Positions 1 through 6,362 are shown, counted from the stretch's first letter. The stretch: 10,266 nt of DNA from Tannerella sp. (GCA_031277235.1 JAITMT010000056.1:1-10266); one strand, 5' to 3'. The notes: generated from the sequence alone by a model not told the origin. A program made the numbers and translations.

Positions 1-132
1 TTTTCCTTAAAAAGATGAAAAAGTTTTGCAAAGAACAAAAAAATGCTTTACTTTGCAGCCGATTTACGAACATAAGGAAACGCTATAAATCCATTAATAA
101 TTAATATGAAGGAAGTTAAAGGAATTGTAAAT
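1..132 (+). repeat. Duplicated promoter/leader segment, copy 1
   Basis: This stretch matches about 1528-1660 almost base for base: the A-rich lead-in, the promoter, the shared ATGCTTTACTTTGCAGCC block (43-60 against 1570-1587), the CCATTAATAA block before the start codon, and the first eight or so codons of the lipoprotein gene. Differences are scattered single bases plus a few short gaps and a diverged patch at about 62-85. The window begins inside the repeat, so its left limit is unknown. Copy 2 leads into an intact lipoprotein gene; copy 1 leads into a deleted one. Confidence 0.85.
25..55 (+). promoter_or_regulatory. Bacteroidota-type promoter, copy 1 of a duplicated leader
   Basis: A -33 element TTTG (25-28) lies 19 nt before TTACTTTG (48-55), which differs from the Bacteroidota -7 consensus TAnnTTTG at one base. 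The same element with the same spacing occurs at 1552-1582 upstream of an intact lipoprotein gene. Here it is followed by a deleted remnant of that type of gene, and the first complete gene downstream is the secreted protein at 243. Confidence 0.7.
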
Positions 133-216
133 TACACATCATCGGGAGCGATTTGTTATATTGATACGCTCACGTATGTGGTGCAGGTGGCGGCGTCAAT
201 TCCCGGTTTTTGGTAA
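106..216 (+). pseudogene. Internally deleted remnant of a lipoprotein gene (36 codons)
   Basis: The reading frame starts at the ATG equivalent to the start of the lipoprotein gene at 1634 and encodes MKEVKGIVN, then YTSSGAICYIDTLTYVVQ, before ending at TAA 214-216. The first part matches residues 1-9 of the 1634 product (MKKVRKGIV). The second part matches residues 80-97 of the same protein (YTSSGMACRIDTITYDLQ). About 70 codons between them, including most of the signal peptide and the lipobox cysteine, are missing, and similarity fades after the glutamine. Many differences in the second block are synonymous third-base changes, so the parent was a diverged paralog and not a recent copy of the neighbour. 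It is probably non-functional, though it could still be translated as a short upstream ORF 26 nt before the next gene. Confidence 0.75.
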
Positions 217-242
217 AAAGTTCTCCGGAACAATCAAAACTC

Positions 243-1262
243 ATGAAATATTCCGTCAAATTATCCTTGCTCACTGTTGTTTTCTTGCCGGTTGCACTAT
301 TTTCAACGATTGCATTTGACCGGAAAACGTGCAGTCGCAATTCCATATTTTTCTCCGAATCTCCGACGGACGACTGGCTCTTTTGGGACGACTTCGAATC
401 GGGCGATTTCAGTCGCTACGGTTCTTATTCTCAAGGAGGTAAAAACGGTCCCGATCAGTTTGTTCCGTTTCCGGGTATCGGATTGGGCGGCTCTCAGGGT
501 ATGCGCGCCGAGTTCCGGGAAATAGACGGAGAAGAATTTACAACCGGATCTCTGCACCTGTTTTTCGGCAAAGTTCCTCCCGGCTCAAGCGAGTTCAAAT
601 CAGTCGCCGCGCAGGATGAATACCTTACCGAGATATACGTCCGTTTCTATTTCAAATGCGATGAAAAATGGACTTTCGGCGGCGCCGACAAACTGTGCCG
701 CATCACCTCTCTGCAAGGCGCAAACTACAGTCAGTCCATGATTGCCCACGTATGGAGTATGGGAGACGGCGACAGGGATGCCCGTCCAACCGGAAACTAT
801 CTTGGATTGGAACCGGCGTCGGGCATAGACGTCCTCGGCGGCAACGCCCGGTCGCTGCGGGAGGGAGGCGACAAGTATCCGGCAACCAATACGCGGTTGA
901 TAACATCCCGATACAATGATTTTCACAACTTGTCATGGATGGGCGGCAAACGGATACCTGTCCCTTTCTTCGACGAAAACCATGTTGGACGGTGGTACTG
1001 CATTGAGACACACGTCAAACTCAACGATGCCGGTAAAAATAACGGCATCTTTGAGGTTTGGGTAGATGACGTCCTTCAAGTATCGTTAACCGATTTGAAC
1101 TGGATTGGCTCGTGCGAGGTGGGACCCGGTAAGTTGTACGGTATCAACGCATTCTATCTGGAAAACTATTGCAACGGAGGCGTAAAAGGGAATCAGATAC
1201 GTTATTTCGACAATCTGGTCATCAGTCGCAAAAAAATCGGACTTGCACGTTCAAATAATTGA
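243..1262 (+). CDS. Secreted jelly-roll-fold protein, possible polysaccharide lyase or carbohydrate-binding protein
   Basis: The ATG at 243 is preferred because it places a signal peptide at the N-terminus: MKYSVK, a hydrophobic stretch at about residues 7-25, and a likely cut near STIA-F. An upstream TTG at 210 would overlap the preceding remnant and bury the signal. There is no cysteine near the cut, so it is not an evident lipoprotein. The 339-aa product looks beta-rich: WDDFESGDFSRYG (48-60), EIYVRFYFKCDEKW (130-143), GRWYCIETHVKLN (249-261), FEVWVDDVLQ (270-279) and RYFDNLVISRKKIG (320-333). These resemble concanavalin A-like (heparin lyase I / alginate lyase) secreted proteins, in which the last block is a common closing strand. 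I cannot assign catalytic residues or a substrate, so the enzyme role is inference. It may use the duplicated promoter at 25-55. The base composition is more GC-rich than that of the lipoprotein gene that follows. Confidence 0.75.
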   Translation: MKYSVKLSLLTVVFLPVALFSTIAFDRKTCSRNSIFFSESPTDDWLFWDDFESGDFSRYGSYSQGGKNGPDQFVPFPGIGLGGSQGMRAEFREIDGEEFTTGSLHLFFGKVPPGSSEFKSVAAQDEYLTEIYVRFYFKCDEKWTFGGADKLCRITSLQGANYSQSMIAHVWSMGDGDRDARPTGNYLGLEPASGIDVLGGNARSLREGGDKYPATNTRLITSRYNDFHNLSWMGGKRIPVPFFDENHVGRWYCIETHVKLNDAGKNNGIFEVWVDDVLQVSLTDLNWIGSCEVGPGKLYGINAFYLENYCNGGVKGNQIRYFDNLVISRKKIGLARSNN

Positions 1263-1479
1263 TTTATAATTAACAAACTGATTTACAGGAGGTTATTTCT
1301 ATCAGTTGAGGTGTTGTCATTATGCGTCTCAAAGCCTTTTGGATATTCCGGTTTCCGAAAAAGGATTCAAAATAATAAATTCCGTCGTTCCACACTTGAT
1401 ACGGGCTACAATCCGCAAGAGCCTGACAATAAACGCCGGGTGATAGGGAATCCGAATTTTCGCGATAACTTTGCGTGGC
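1263..1479. other. Intergenic stretch with no recognisable gene
   Basis: Both strands were read. Short open frames exist, including 64 codons from a TTG at 1311, but none has a credible start context or a recognisable motif. An inverted pair AACTGAT (1276-1282) and ATCAGTT (1301-1307) follows the stop of the preceding gene, without a T-run after it, so a terminator is not supported. It may be decayed coding DNA, as expected beside the deleted paralog, but that is not shown. Confidence 0.5.
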
Positions 1480-1514
1480 ATTTTTCCGTGGGGTATCCGT
1501 CTTGACGGAAAAAT
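1480..1514 (+). terminator. 10-bp inverted repeat, possible terminator
   Basis: ATTTTTCCGT (1480-1489) pairs perfectly with ACGGAAAAAT (1505-1514) around a 15-nt loop, and a run of T follows at 1524-1532. The stem is partly A-T and the T-run is about 10 nt away, so this is not a textbook intrinsic terminator. Its position just before the lipoprotein promoter suits insulation from upstream transcription. Confidence 0.3.
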
Positions 1515-1527
1515 TGTTGAAAATTTT

Positions 1528-1660
1528 TTTTTCTTAAAATGATGAAAAAGTTTTGTAAAGAATAAAAAAATGCTTTACTTTGCAGCCGGTTTTACTGAAA
1601 GAGAAAACGCTATTAATCCATTAATAAACTGATATGAAGAAAGTTAGAAAAGGAATTGTG
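1528..1660 (+). repeat. Duplicated promoter/leader segment, copy 2
   Basis: This is the second copy of the segment at 1-132 and runs into the first codons of the lipoprotein gene at 1634. The leader is clearly more alike between the two copies than the downstream coding matches are. This suggests either selection on the leader or recombination between members of a gene family sharing this leader. Confidence 0.85.
1552..1582 (+). promoter_or_regulatory. Bacteroidota-type promoter of the lipoprotein gene
   Basis: TTTG (1552-1555), 19 nt, then TTACTTTG (1575-1582), one base off TAnnTTTG. It lies about 50 nt before the ATG at 1634 and is identical in layout to the element at 25-55. Confidence 0.7.
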
Positions 1661-2368
1661 AAATTATTCATGGCAATATTGGCTGTGGTAACGTTTAATG
1701 CTTGCGAGGATCAAAGCGGAAATGATATTCCGTCTATAAAATTAGGGAAAGTGACGGAATTTGCGCGGGATGATTATCGCACGCATATATTGTATGGAGA
1801 TATGTATGGGCGTATCAGTGAATACGCTTTTCAGGTAGGAGAGAAAATAATAGATAAAAGCAATGTTGTTTATACATCGTCCGGAATGGCTTGCCGTATT
1901 GATACAATCACATACGATTTGCAATTGTCGATTGCCCGCGGTGGCGCCAGAATATCCGAGTTGCGGGCTTATATAGGAAGGGCTATTTATTATTATGTTG
2001 AATATCAGTATGATGAATTAGGACGATTGCATCTTGCCAAACTCGAAAGACCGGCAGATAACGAAGGTAAAGGCAGTGCCCTGTGGATTTCTTACACCTA
2101 TACGGAAAATAACATTGAAATCAATGAGGGAGGATATATTTACAATATCCCGCTGTCGGAAACGGAAAAGAATTCGGAATACGTATGCAACGTCTTCATG
2201 TTTGCAAGTCCTTCACTTACAAGTACTTATATTATAAATCCCGAATTGTACTTCTTGAATATTTACGGTGTGCAGGTTGACAAACTTCCGGCAGGAGAAA
2301 CCGTCAGAAGAATGGGTGACACGGACGACCGGCTTGCCAGCGTAGGAAAATATAATTACAAATATTGA
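1634..2368 (+). CDS. Putative surface lipoprotein of unknown function
   Basis: The 244-aa product begins with a lipoprotein signal: MKKVRKG, a hydrophobic segment at about residues 8-20, and the lipobox FNAC with Cys24 as the likely lipidation site, followed by acidic EDQSGND. It is therefore probably anchored in the outer membrane. The mature part is rich in tyrosine and predicted beta strands. YQYDELGRL (about 119-127) and the C-terminal VGKYNYKY resemble a group of Bacteroidales lipoproteins with YD-repeat-like strands (DUF4595-like); this assignment is from memory and weak. No catalytic motif is visible. The start is supported by the lipobox spacing and by the leader conserved with the copy at 106. 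A deleted paralog lies 1.5 kb upstream, so the gene belongs to a small local family. Codon use is more AT-rich than in the secreted protein gene before it. Confidence 0.75.
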   Translation: MKKVRKGIVKLFMAILAVVTFNACEDQSGNDIPSIKLGKVTEFARDDYRTHILYGDMYGRISEYAFQVGEKIIDKSNVVYTSSGMACRIDTITYDLQLSIARGGARISELRAYIGRAIYYYVEYQYDELGRLHLAKLERPADNEGKGSALWISYTYTENNIEINEGGYIYNIPLSETEKNSEYVCNVFMFASPSLTSTYIINPELYFLNIYGVQVDKLPAGETVRRMGDTDDRLASVGKYNYKY

Positions 2369-2484
2369 AGAATTATATAGTCACAACTTGACGCCGGCGA
2401 TTTCACAGGGATTTCCGGTTCGGGAAAACACTGTCAGACGGTGAAAAAATGATGATAGATATTCGCCAATAAACCTGAAACAGA

Positions 2485-2516
2485 TTTGCTACTTTCAATA
2501 ATTAACTGTACCTTTG
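2485..2516 (+). promoter_or_regulatory. Consensus Bacteroidota promoter of nnr
   Basis: TTTG (2485-2488), 20 nt, then TACCTTTG (2509-2516), an exact match to TAnnTTTG, followed by C as in many strong promoters of this phylum. It lies about 47 nt before the nnr start codon, so nnr is transcribed separately from the lipoprotein gene. Confidence 0.85.
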
Positions 2517-2562
2517 CAAAATAATAATTGCATTCAGTCATTGAAATTATCGGGTAACAAAT

Positions 2563-4092
2563 ATGAAGAAAATTTTTGAAACATCGCAGATAAAAAGTAT
2601 TGATCAATACACGATTGAAAATGAGCCGATAGACTCTGTTGATTTGGTGGAACGTGCCGCAACCGTTTTTGTGAACGAGTTTTGCAGGCGTTTCCCTTCG
2701 CACGGAAATCCTGTCCATGTATTTGCCGGTCAGGGAAATAACGGCGCCGACGCTTTGGCGATTTCCCGTTTGCTGGCGGAGAAAGGTTACAGCGTTTTTA
2801 CGTATTTATTCAATCCGGGAAATAGGCTTTCGCCTGATTGTGAAATCAATAAGGGACGGCTCAGGGAGACCGGAAACAGGAAGTTTACGGAAATCGTCAA
2901 GGGGATGCAGTTTGCGCCGCCTGTTTTGACGCGGCAGGATATTGTGATTGACGGACTTTTCGGTTCGGGCTTGAACCGTCCGCTCGAAGGCGGTTTTGCC
3001 GGAATTGTTGACTATATAAATGCCTCTGAATCAACGGTTGTATCCATTGATATTCCTTCGGGACTGTTTGGCGAAGATAACCGGGAAAACAATCCGCAAT
3101 ACATCATTCAGGCTGATTTGACGCTTACTTTCGAGTTTCCGAAACTGTCGTTTTTACTGTCTGAAAACGCTGATTTTGTGGGAGAATGGAAGGTTTTACC
3201 GATAGGACTTCACCCCGATGCGCTGAAAAATACGAAAAGCAATTACGGACTGATTACCGAAGAAGATATTGCCGGATTGTTGCGTCCGCGCGACCGTTTT
3301 TCGCACAAGGGCGATTACGGTCATGCCCTGCTGATGGCTGGCGGCGCAGGCAAAACGGGTGCGGCTGTGCTGGCGGCTACGGGCTGCTTGCGCAGCGGAG
3401 CGGGGTTGCTGACGGTGCATGTTCCGCATCGAGCCGAAACAATCCTTCAGGTTTCCTTGCCGGAAGCGATGTCGAGTCTGGACGCCAACAGGGATTGCAT
3501 CACGGAAGTCCCTGATATTTCGAGATATGACGCCATCGGTATCGGACCCGGAATCGGAACCGACGCCCGCACGGTATCGGCATTCGAGCGATTGCTGGAA
3601 AGGATTGATAACAAGCCGCTTGTGGTGGATGCCGATGCGCTGAACATCATTTCGCAAAAAACCGAATTGCTGAAAATTTTACCCGAAGGAACGATCTTAA
3701 CGCCTCATGCCAAGGAATTTGACCGCATCGCAGGGGATAGCGAAAATGAATATGAACGTATCCAGAAAGCGCGCTCCATCGCCAACGAACAGAAGATTTG
3801 CATCGTCTTAAAAGGTGCATACACAGCGGTTTGCATTCCGTCGGGGAAAGTATTTTTCAATACTTCCGGAAATCCGGGCATGGCAACCGCCGGTAGCGGC
3901 GACGTGCTGACGGGCGTGCTGCTGGGACTGCTTGCGCAGGGATACGATTTTGAAGCGGCTGCCGTGATGGGCGTTTATATCCACGGACTTGCGGGCGATC
4001 TCGCCGTCAAAAAACTTTCGCAGGAAAGCCTGCTGGCGGGTGATATAGCGGCTATGCTGGGCAAAGCGTTTTTGCAGTTGAAGGAGGTATAA
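2563..4092 (+). CDS. nnr: Bifunctional NAD(P)H-hydrate epimerase / ADP-dependent NAD(P)H-hydrate dehydratase
   Basis: This is a cytoplasmic metabolite-repair enzyme. The N-terminal domain interconverts the R and S epimers of hydrated NAD(P)H, and the C-terminal domain dehydrates the S form back to NAD(P)H using ADP. The epimerase (YjeF_N) half, about residues 1-215, shows GQGNNGADAL (56-65), DGLFGSGLNRP (130-140) with the family aspartate Asp130, and SIDIPSGLFGE (161-171). The dehydratase (ribokinase-like) half, about 230-509, shows HKGDYGHALLMAGG (248-261), IGIGPGIGTD (325-334), VVDADALNI (354-362), TPHAKEF (380-386) and NTSGNPGMATAGSGDVLTG (433-451), with Asp447 in the position of the catalytic aspartate of GSGD. 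The length of 509 aa is normal for the fused form. The ATG sits just after the consensus promoter. No fault is visible in either active site. Confidence 0.96.
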   Translation: MKKIFETSQIKSIDQYTIENEPIDSVDLVERAATVFVNEFCRRFPSHGNPVHVFAGQGNNGADALAISRLLAEKGYSVFTYLFNPGNRLSPDCEINKGRLRETGNRKFTEIVKGMQFAPPVLTRQDIVIDGLFGSGLNRPLEGGFAGIVDYINASESTVVSIDIPSGLFGEDNRENNPQYIIQADLTLTFEFPKLSFLLSENADFVGEWKVLPIGLHPDALKNTKSNYGLITEEDIAGLLRPRDRFSHKGDYGHALLMAGGAGKTGAAVLAATGCLRSGAGLLTVHVPHRAETILQVSLPEAMSSLDANRDCITEVPDISRYDAIGIGPGIGTDARTVSAFERLLERIDNKPLVVDADALNIISQKTELLKILPEGTILTPHAKEFDRIAGDSENEYERIQKARSIANEQKICIVLKGAYTAVCIPSGKVFFNTSGNPGMATAGSGDVLTGVLLGLLAQGYDFEAAAVMGVYIHGLAGDLAVKKLSQESLLAGDIAAMLGKAFLQLKEV

Positions 4093-4176
4093 AAAATATT
4101 CAAAAAAATATGAATCAAATGTTTTTTTTGATGCCACTTTTATAGGAAAGGAAGTTGAATTTCAAATCAAAAACAA

Positions 4177-4208
4177 TTTGGAGGATAACAAATAATCCCG
4201 TACTTTTG
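4177..4208 (+). promoter_or_regulatory. Consensus Bacteroidota promoter of the MNT-HEPN-GH109 operon
   Basis: TTTG (4177-4180), 20 nt, then TACTTTTG (4201-4208), an exact TAnnTTTG. The ATG of the nucleotidyltransferase gene follows 18 nt later, so the leader is very short. No other promoter of this kind was seen before the GH109 start at 4938. Confidence 0.85.
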
Positions 4209-4226
4209 GGGCGTTAAAACAAGAAA

Positions 4227-4538
4227 ATGAATAGGCAGATATTGGAGGAAATAAAAAATGTCAAACAGGAAATCCTGCCGGAAGGAAAAGTAATTCTTTT
4301 CGGCTCGCAGGCTCGTGGAGATGAACGGGAGGATTCGGATTGGGATTTGCTCGTTTTAATTGACAAGTCCGAAAGTATGATGGAAGATTATAATAAATAC
4401 GGATATCCCTTTACGGAAAAGGGCTTTAAATATGGCGTTTACATCAGTCCGAAAATATATACGAAAGAGGAATGGGAGAAAAGACGCCCTACACCGTTTT
4501 ATAAAAATGTAGAACGCGACGGAATTGAAATCGTATGA
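4227..4538 (+). CDS. Minimal nucleotidyltransferase (MNT family), likely partner of the HEPN protein
   Basis: The 103-aa product has the signature GSx10DxD of minimal DNA polymerase beta-like nucleotidyltransferases: GSQARGDEREDSDWDLLV with Gly26-Ser27 and Asp38/Asp40. In studied MNT-HEPN pairs such as MntA-HepT, the MNT protein is the antitoxin and silences the HEPN RNase by adding AMP to a tyrosine. The tail PTPFYKNVERDGIEIV fits a common Bacteroidota subgroup of these proteins. The strand after the second half-domain reads YGVYIS (69-74); in many relatives, as I recall, an acidic residue occurs here as the third metal ligand, and none is visible. The stop overlaps the start of the next gene by 4 nt (ATGA), indicating translational coupling. 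The substrate is not known. It could also be a housekeeping or defence nucleotidyltransferase. Confidence 0.88.
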   Translation: MNRQILEEIKNVKQEILPEGKVILFGSQARGDEREDSDWDLLVLIDKSESMMEDYNKYGYPFTEKGFKYGVYISPKIYTKEEWEKRRPTPFYKNVERDGIEIV

Positions 4539-4933
4539 CACTCAGTATTGACGAAAGAAAAGCAGTAGTGGCCTACCGTTTACAAAAAGCGCAGAACGCT
4601 ATAAACGAAGCCAGGGAAACAGCCAAACTCGGTTATTGGCATACAGCCGCAAATCGGTTGTATTATGCTTGTTTTTATGCTGTTACGGCGTTATTGCTGA
4701 AAAATGGCTTGCAGGCAAATACTCATTCGGGAGTAATTTCCGTATTGGGGCAAAACTTTGTAAATAAGGGAATTATCAGTAAGGAAGAAAACCGTTTATA
4801 CGGTAATCTTTTTGAACTTCGCCACAGCGGAGATTATGACGACTGGAAAATACTGGATGAAAAAGATGTATTACACTACATTCAGCCCGCAGAAGATTTG
4901 ATCAAAAAAATTGAAACAATTATAAATAAATAA
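4535..4933 (+). CDS. HEPN domain protein, putative toxin of an MNT-HEPN pair
   Basis: The 132-aa, mostly helical product carries HEPN (PF05168-like) features: an AANRLYYACFYAVTALLL helix (38-55) of the type usually written as N/S-RAYYA-FYA-ALL, and a second motif LRHSGDYDDW (95-104) around Arg96. HEPN RNases use an Rx4-6H motif in a dimer. Here position R+5 is Tyr101 instead of His, as in the subgroup with RxxxDYD, so RNase activity is uncertain and Tyr101 could be the residue modified by the partner. The gene overlaps the nucleotidyltransferase gene by 4 nt, the typical layout of these two-gene modules. It is followed after only 4 nt by the GH109 gene. Both small genes look more AT-rich than the GH109 gene, which hints at separate origin. 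Confidence 0.87.
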   Translation: MTLSIDERKAVVAYRLQKAQNAINEARETAKLGYWHTAANRLYYACFYAVTALLLKNGLQANTHSGVISVLGQNFVNKGIISKEENRLYGNLFELRHSGDYDDWKILDEKDVLHYIQPAEDLIKKIETIINK

Positions 4934-4937
4934 AATT

Positions 4938-6341
4938 ATGGAAAACACAAGAAGAAATTTCATCAGAAACATCACAGCGGCGGGACTGGGCGTTGCCGGC
5001 GTTACGGTTGCCAACAGGGCGGAAGCCGCCATGAACAACGTAGCGGAAACCCAGCAAAAAACGAAGTCCGCAGGCAAAGACGACGGCAAACTGCGTTTCG
5101 GTTTCATCGGAACCGGCTCGCGCTGTCAGGAACACATTAACAACGTATTGGCGATCGGCGATACGAAAATCGTTGCCATCTGCGACGTCCAAAAAGGACC
5201 TCTCGACAATACGCTGAAACACATCGCCAAATTCAACGTTCCCGAACCGAAAGTCTATACGGGAGACGATTACGCATTTAAGAAAATGCTTGAAAATGAA
5301 ACCTTTGACTGCGTCATCATAGCCAGTCCGTGGGAATGGCACGCACCGATGGCGGTAGCGGCAATGAAGGCTGGCGTGCCTTACGTGGGCGTGGAAGTAT
5401 CGGCTGCCAATACGGTAGAAGAGTGCTGGGATTTGGTAAACACGTCGGAACAGACTGGCGCTCAGTTGAATATCCTGGAAAACGTCTGCTATCGTCGCGA
5501 CTGCATGGCGGCGCTCAACATGGTACGTCAGGGCTTGTTTGGCGAGATGATGCACGGCGGCTGCGGCTATGAACATGACCTGCGCGAGGTGAAATTCAAC
5601 GACGGCGCGAGTTATACCTACCAAAAAGGCGGCAAGTTGCTGATGGGCAAGGAGGCTTTTTCCGAAGCCCAATGGCGCACGCAACATTCCGTTACCCGCA
5701 ACGGCGACATTTATCCCACGCACGGTATCGGACCGGTAGCCAACTGCATGAATATCAACTACGGAAACCGTTTTCTGACACTCTCCGCAATGGCGACCAA
5801 ATCGCGCGGATTGCACAATTTCATCGTTGAAAACGGCGGCAAGGATCATCCCTACACCAAAATCAATTTCAACCTTGGGGACATCGTTACTACCATGATT
5901 AAATGTGCTAATGGTGAGACGGTTATCGTTACGCACGATACCAATTTGCCCCGTCCCTATTCGCTCGGATTCCGCATTCAGGGCACGAAAGGGCTGTGGA
6001 TGAACGACGGTGATCACGTCTATGTCGAAGGGCAATCGAAACCGCATACGTGGGACGATTCGGAAGAATGGTTCAAGAAATACGACCATAAATTATGGAG
6101 TTCTCTGGACGCAAAAGCGGCGGAAGCGGGGCATGGCGGCATGGATTTTATCATGATGTACGACTTCATTGACGCCATCCGCAACAAAAAGCCGGCTCCG
6201 ATGGACTGTTACGATGCGGCGGCTTGGAGCGCCATTTCCGGACTCTCGGAACAGTCTATTGCTCAGGGCGGTGCATTGATTAATTTCCCCGATTTCACGC
6301 GCGGACAATGGATTCATCGCACGCCGAAATTTGCATTGTAA
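4938..6341 (+). CDS. GH109 family glycosidase (alpha-N-acetylgalactosaminidase-like), Gfo/Idh/MocA fold, Tat-exported
   Basis: GH109 enzymes remove terminal alpha-linked N-acetylgalactosamine from glycans by a redox mechanism using tightly bound NAD+. The N-terminus TRRNFIRNITAAGLG (4-18) is a twin-arginine signal with Arg5-Arg6, ending near AEAAM (28-32), consistent with folded export carrying cofactor. The Rossmann motif FGFIGTGSRCQEH follows at 54-66. Blocks typical of GH109 and not of general Gfo/Idh dehydrogenases are SPWEWHAPMA (130-139), LENVCYRRD (180-188), GYEHDLR (210-216), YPTHGIGP (259-266), AGHGGMDF (about 396-403) and FPDFTRGQW near the C-terminus. Glu181, Tyr211, Tyr259 and His262 match, from memory, the active-site residues of the Elizabethkingia enzyme. 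The length of 467 aa is usual. It lies 4 nt after the HEPN gene with no promoter of its own seen. Substrate specificity is inferred from family only. Confidence 0.92.
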   Translation: MENTRRNFIRNITAAGLGVAGVTVANRAEAAMNNVAETQQKTKSAGKDDGKLRFGFIGTGSRCQEHINNVLAIGDTKIVAICDVQKGPLDNTLKHIAKFNVPEPKVYTGDDYAFKKMLENETFDCVIIASPWEWHAPMAVAAMKAGVPYVGVEVSAANTVEECWDLVNTSEQTGAQLNILENVCYRRDCMAALNMVRQGLFGEMMHGGCGYEHDLREVKFNDGASYTYQKGGKLLMGKEAFSEAQWRTQHSVTRNGDIYPTHGIGPVANCMNINYGNRFLTLSAMATKSRGLHNFIVENGGKDHPYTKINFNLGDIVTTMIKCANGETVIVTHDTNLPRPYSLGFRIQGTKGLWMNDGDHVYVEGQSKPHTWDDSEEWFKKYDHKLWSSLDAKAAEAGHGGMDFIMMYDFIDAIRNKKPAPMDCYDAAAWSAISGLSEQSIAQGGALINFPDFTRGQWIHRTPKFAL

Positions 6342-6362
6342 TTGAAAAATTGATTACTTTTG
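6330..6362 (+). promoter_or_regulatory. Consensus Bacteroidota promoter of the acyl-CoA synthetase gene
   Basis: TTTG (6330-6333), inside the last codons of the GH109 gene, is followed after 21 nt by TACTTTTG (6355-6362), an exact TAnnTTTG. Initiation here would give a leader of roughly 220 nt before the ATG at 6592, and that leader would contain the palindromic element. Confidence 0.7.

Noticed and set aside
210..242. TTG start for the secreted protein, 11 codons upstream of the chosen ATG
   Set aside because: It overlaps the end of the remnant frame and would put a polar stretch ahead of a good signal peptide; the ATG at 243 fits better.
1311..1505. 64-codon frame starting with TTG in the spacer
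   Set aside because: There is no promoter, ribosome site or recognisable motif. A faint likeness of its FRDNFAWH to FARDDYRTH of the lipoprotein is too short to use.
4114..4132. ATCAAA and TTTGAT hairpin with an internal T-run after nnr, as a terminator
   Set aside because: The stem is only A-T rich with the T-run inside the loop and arm and not after it, so an intrinsic terminator is not supported.
4920..6089. Long open frame (389 codons) on the minus strand opposite the GH109 gene
   Set aside because: It lies wholly antisense to a well-conserved gene, has no promoter or recognisable domain, and its composition (many His, Arg and Val residues) is that of a shadow frame.
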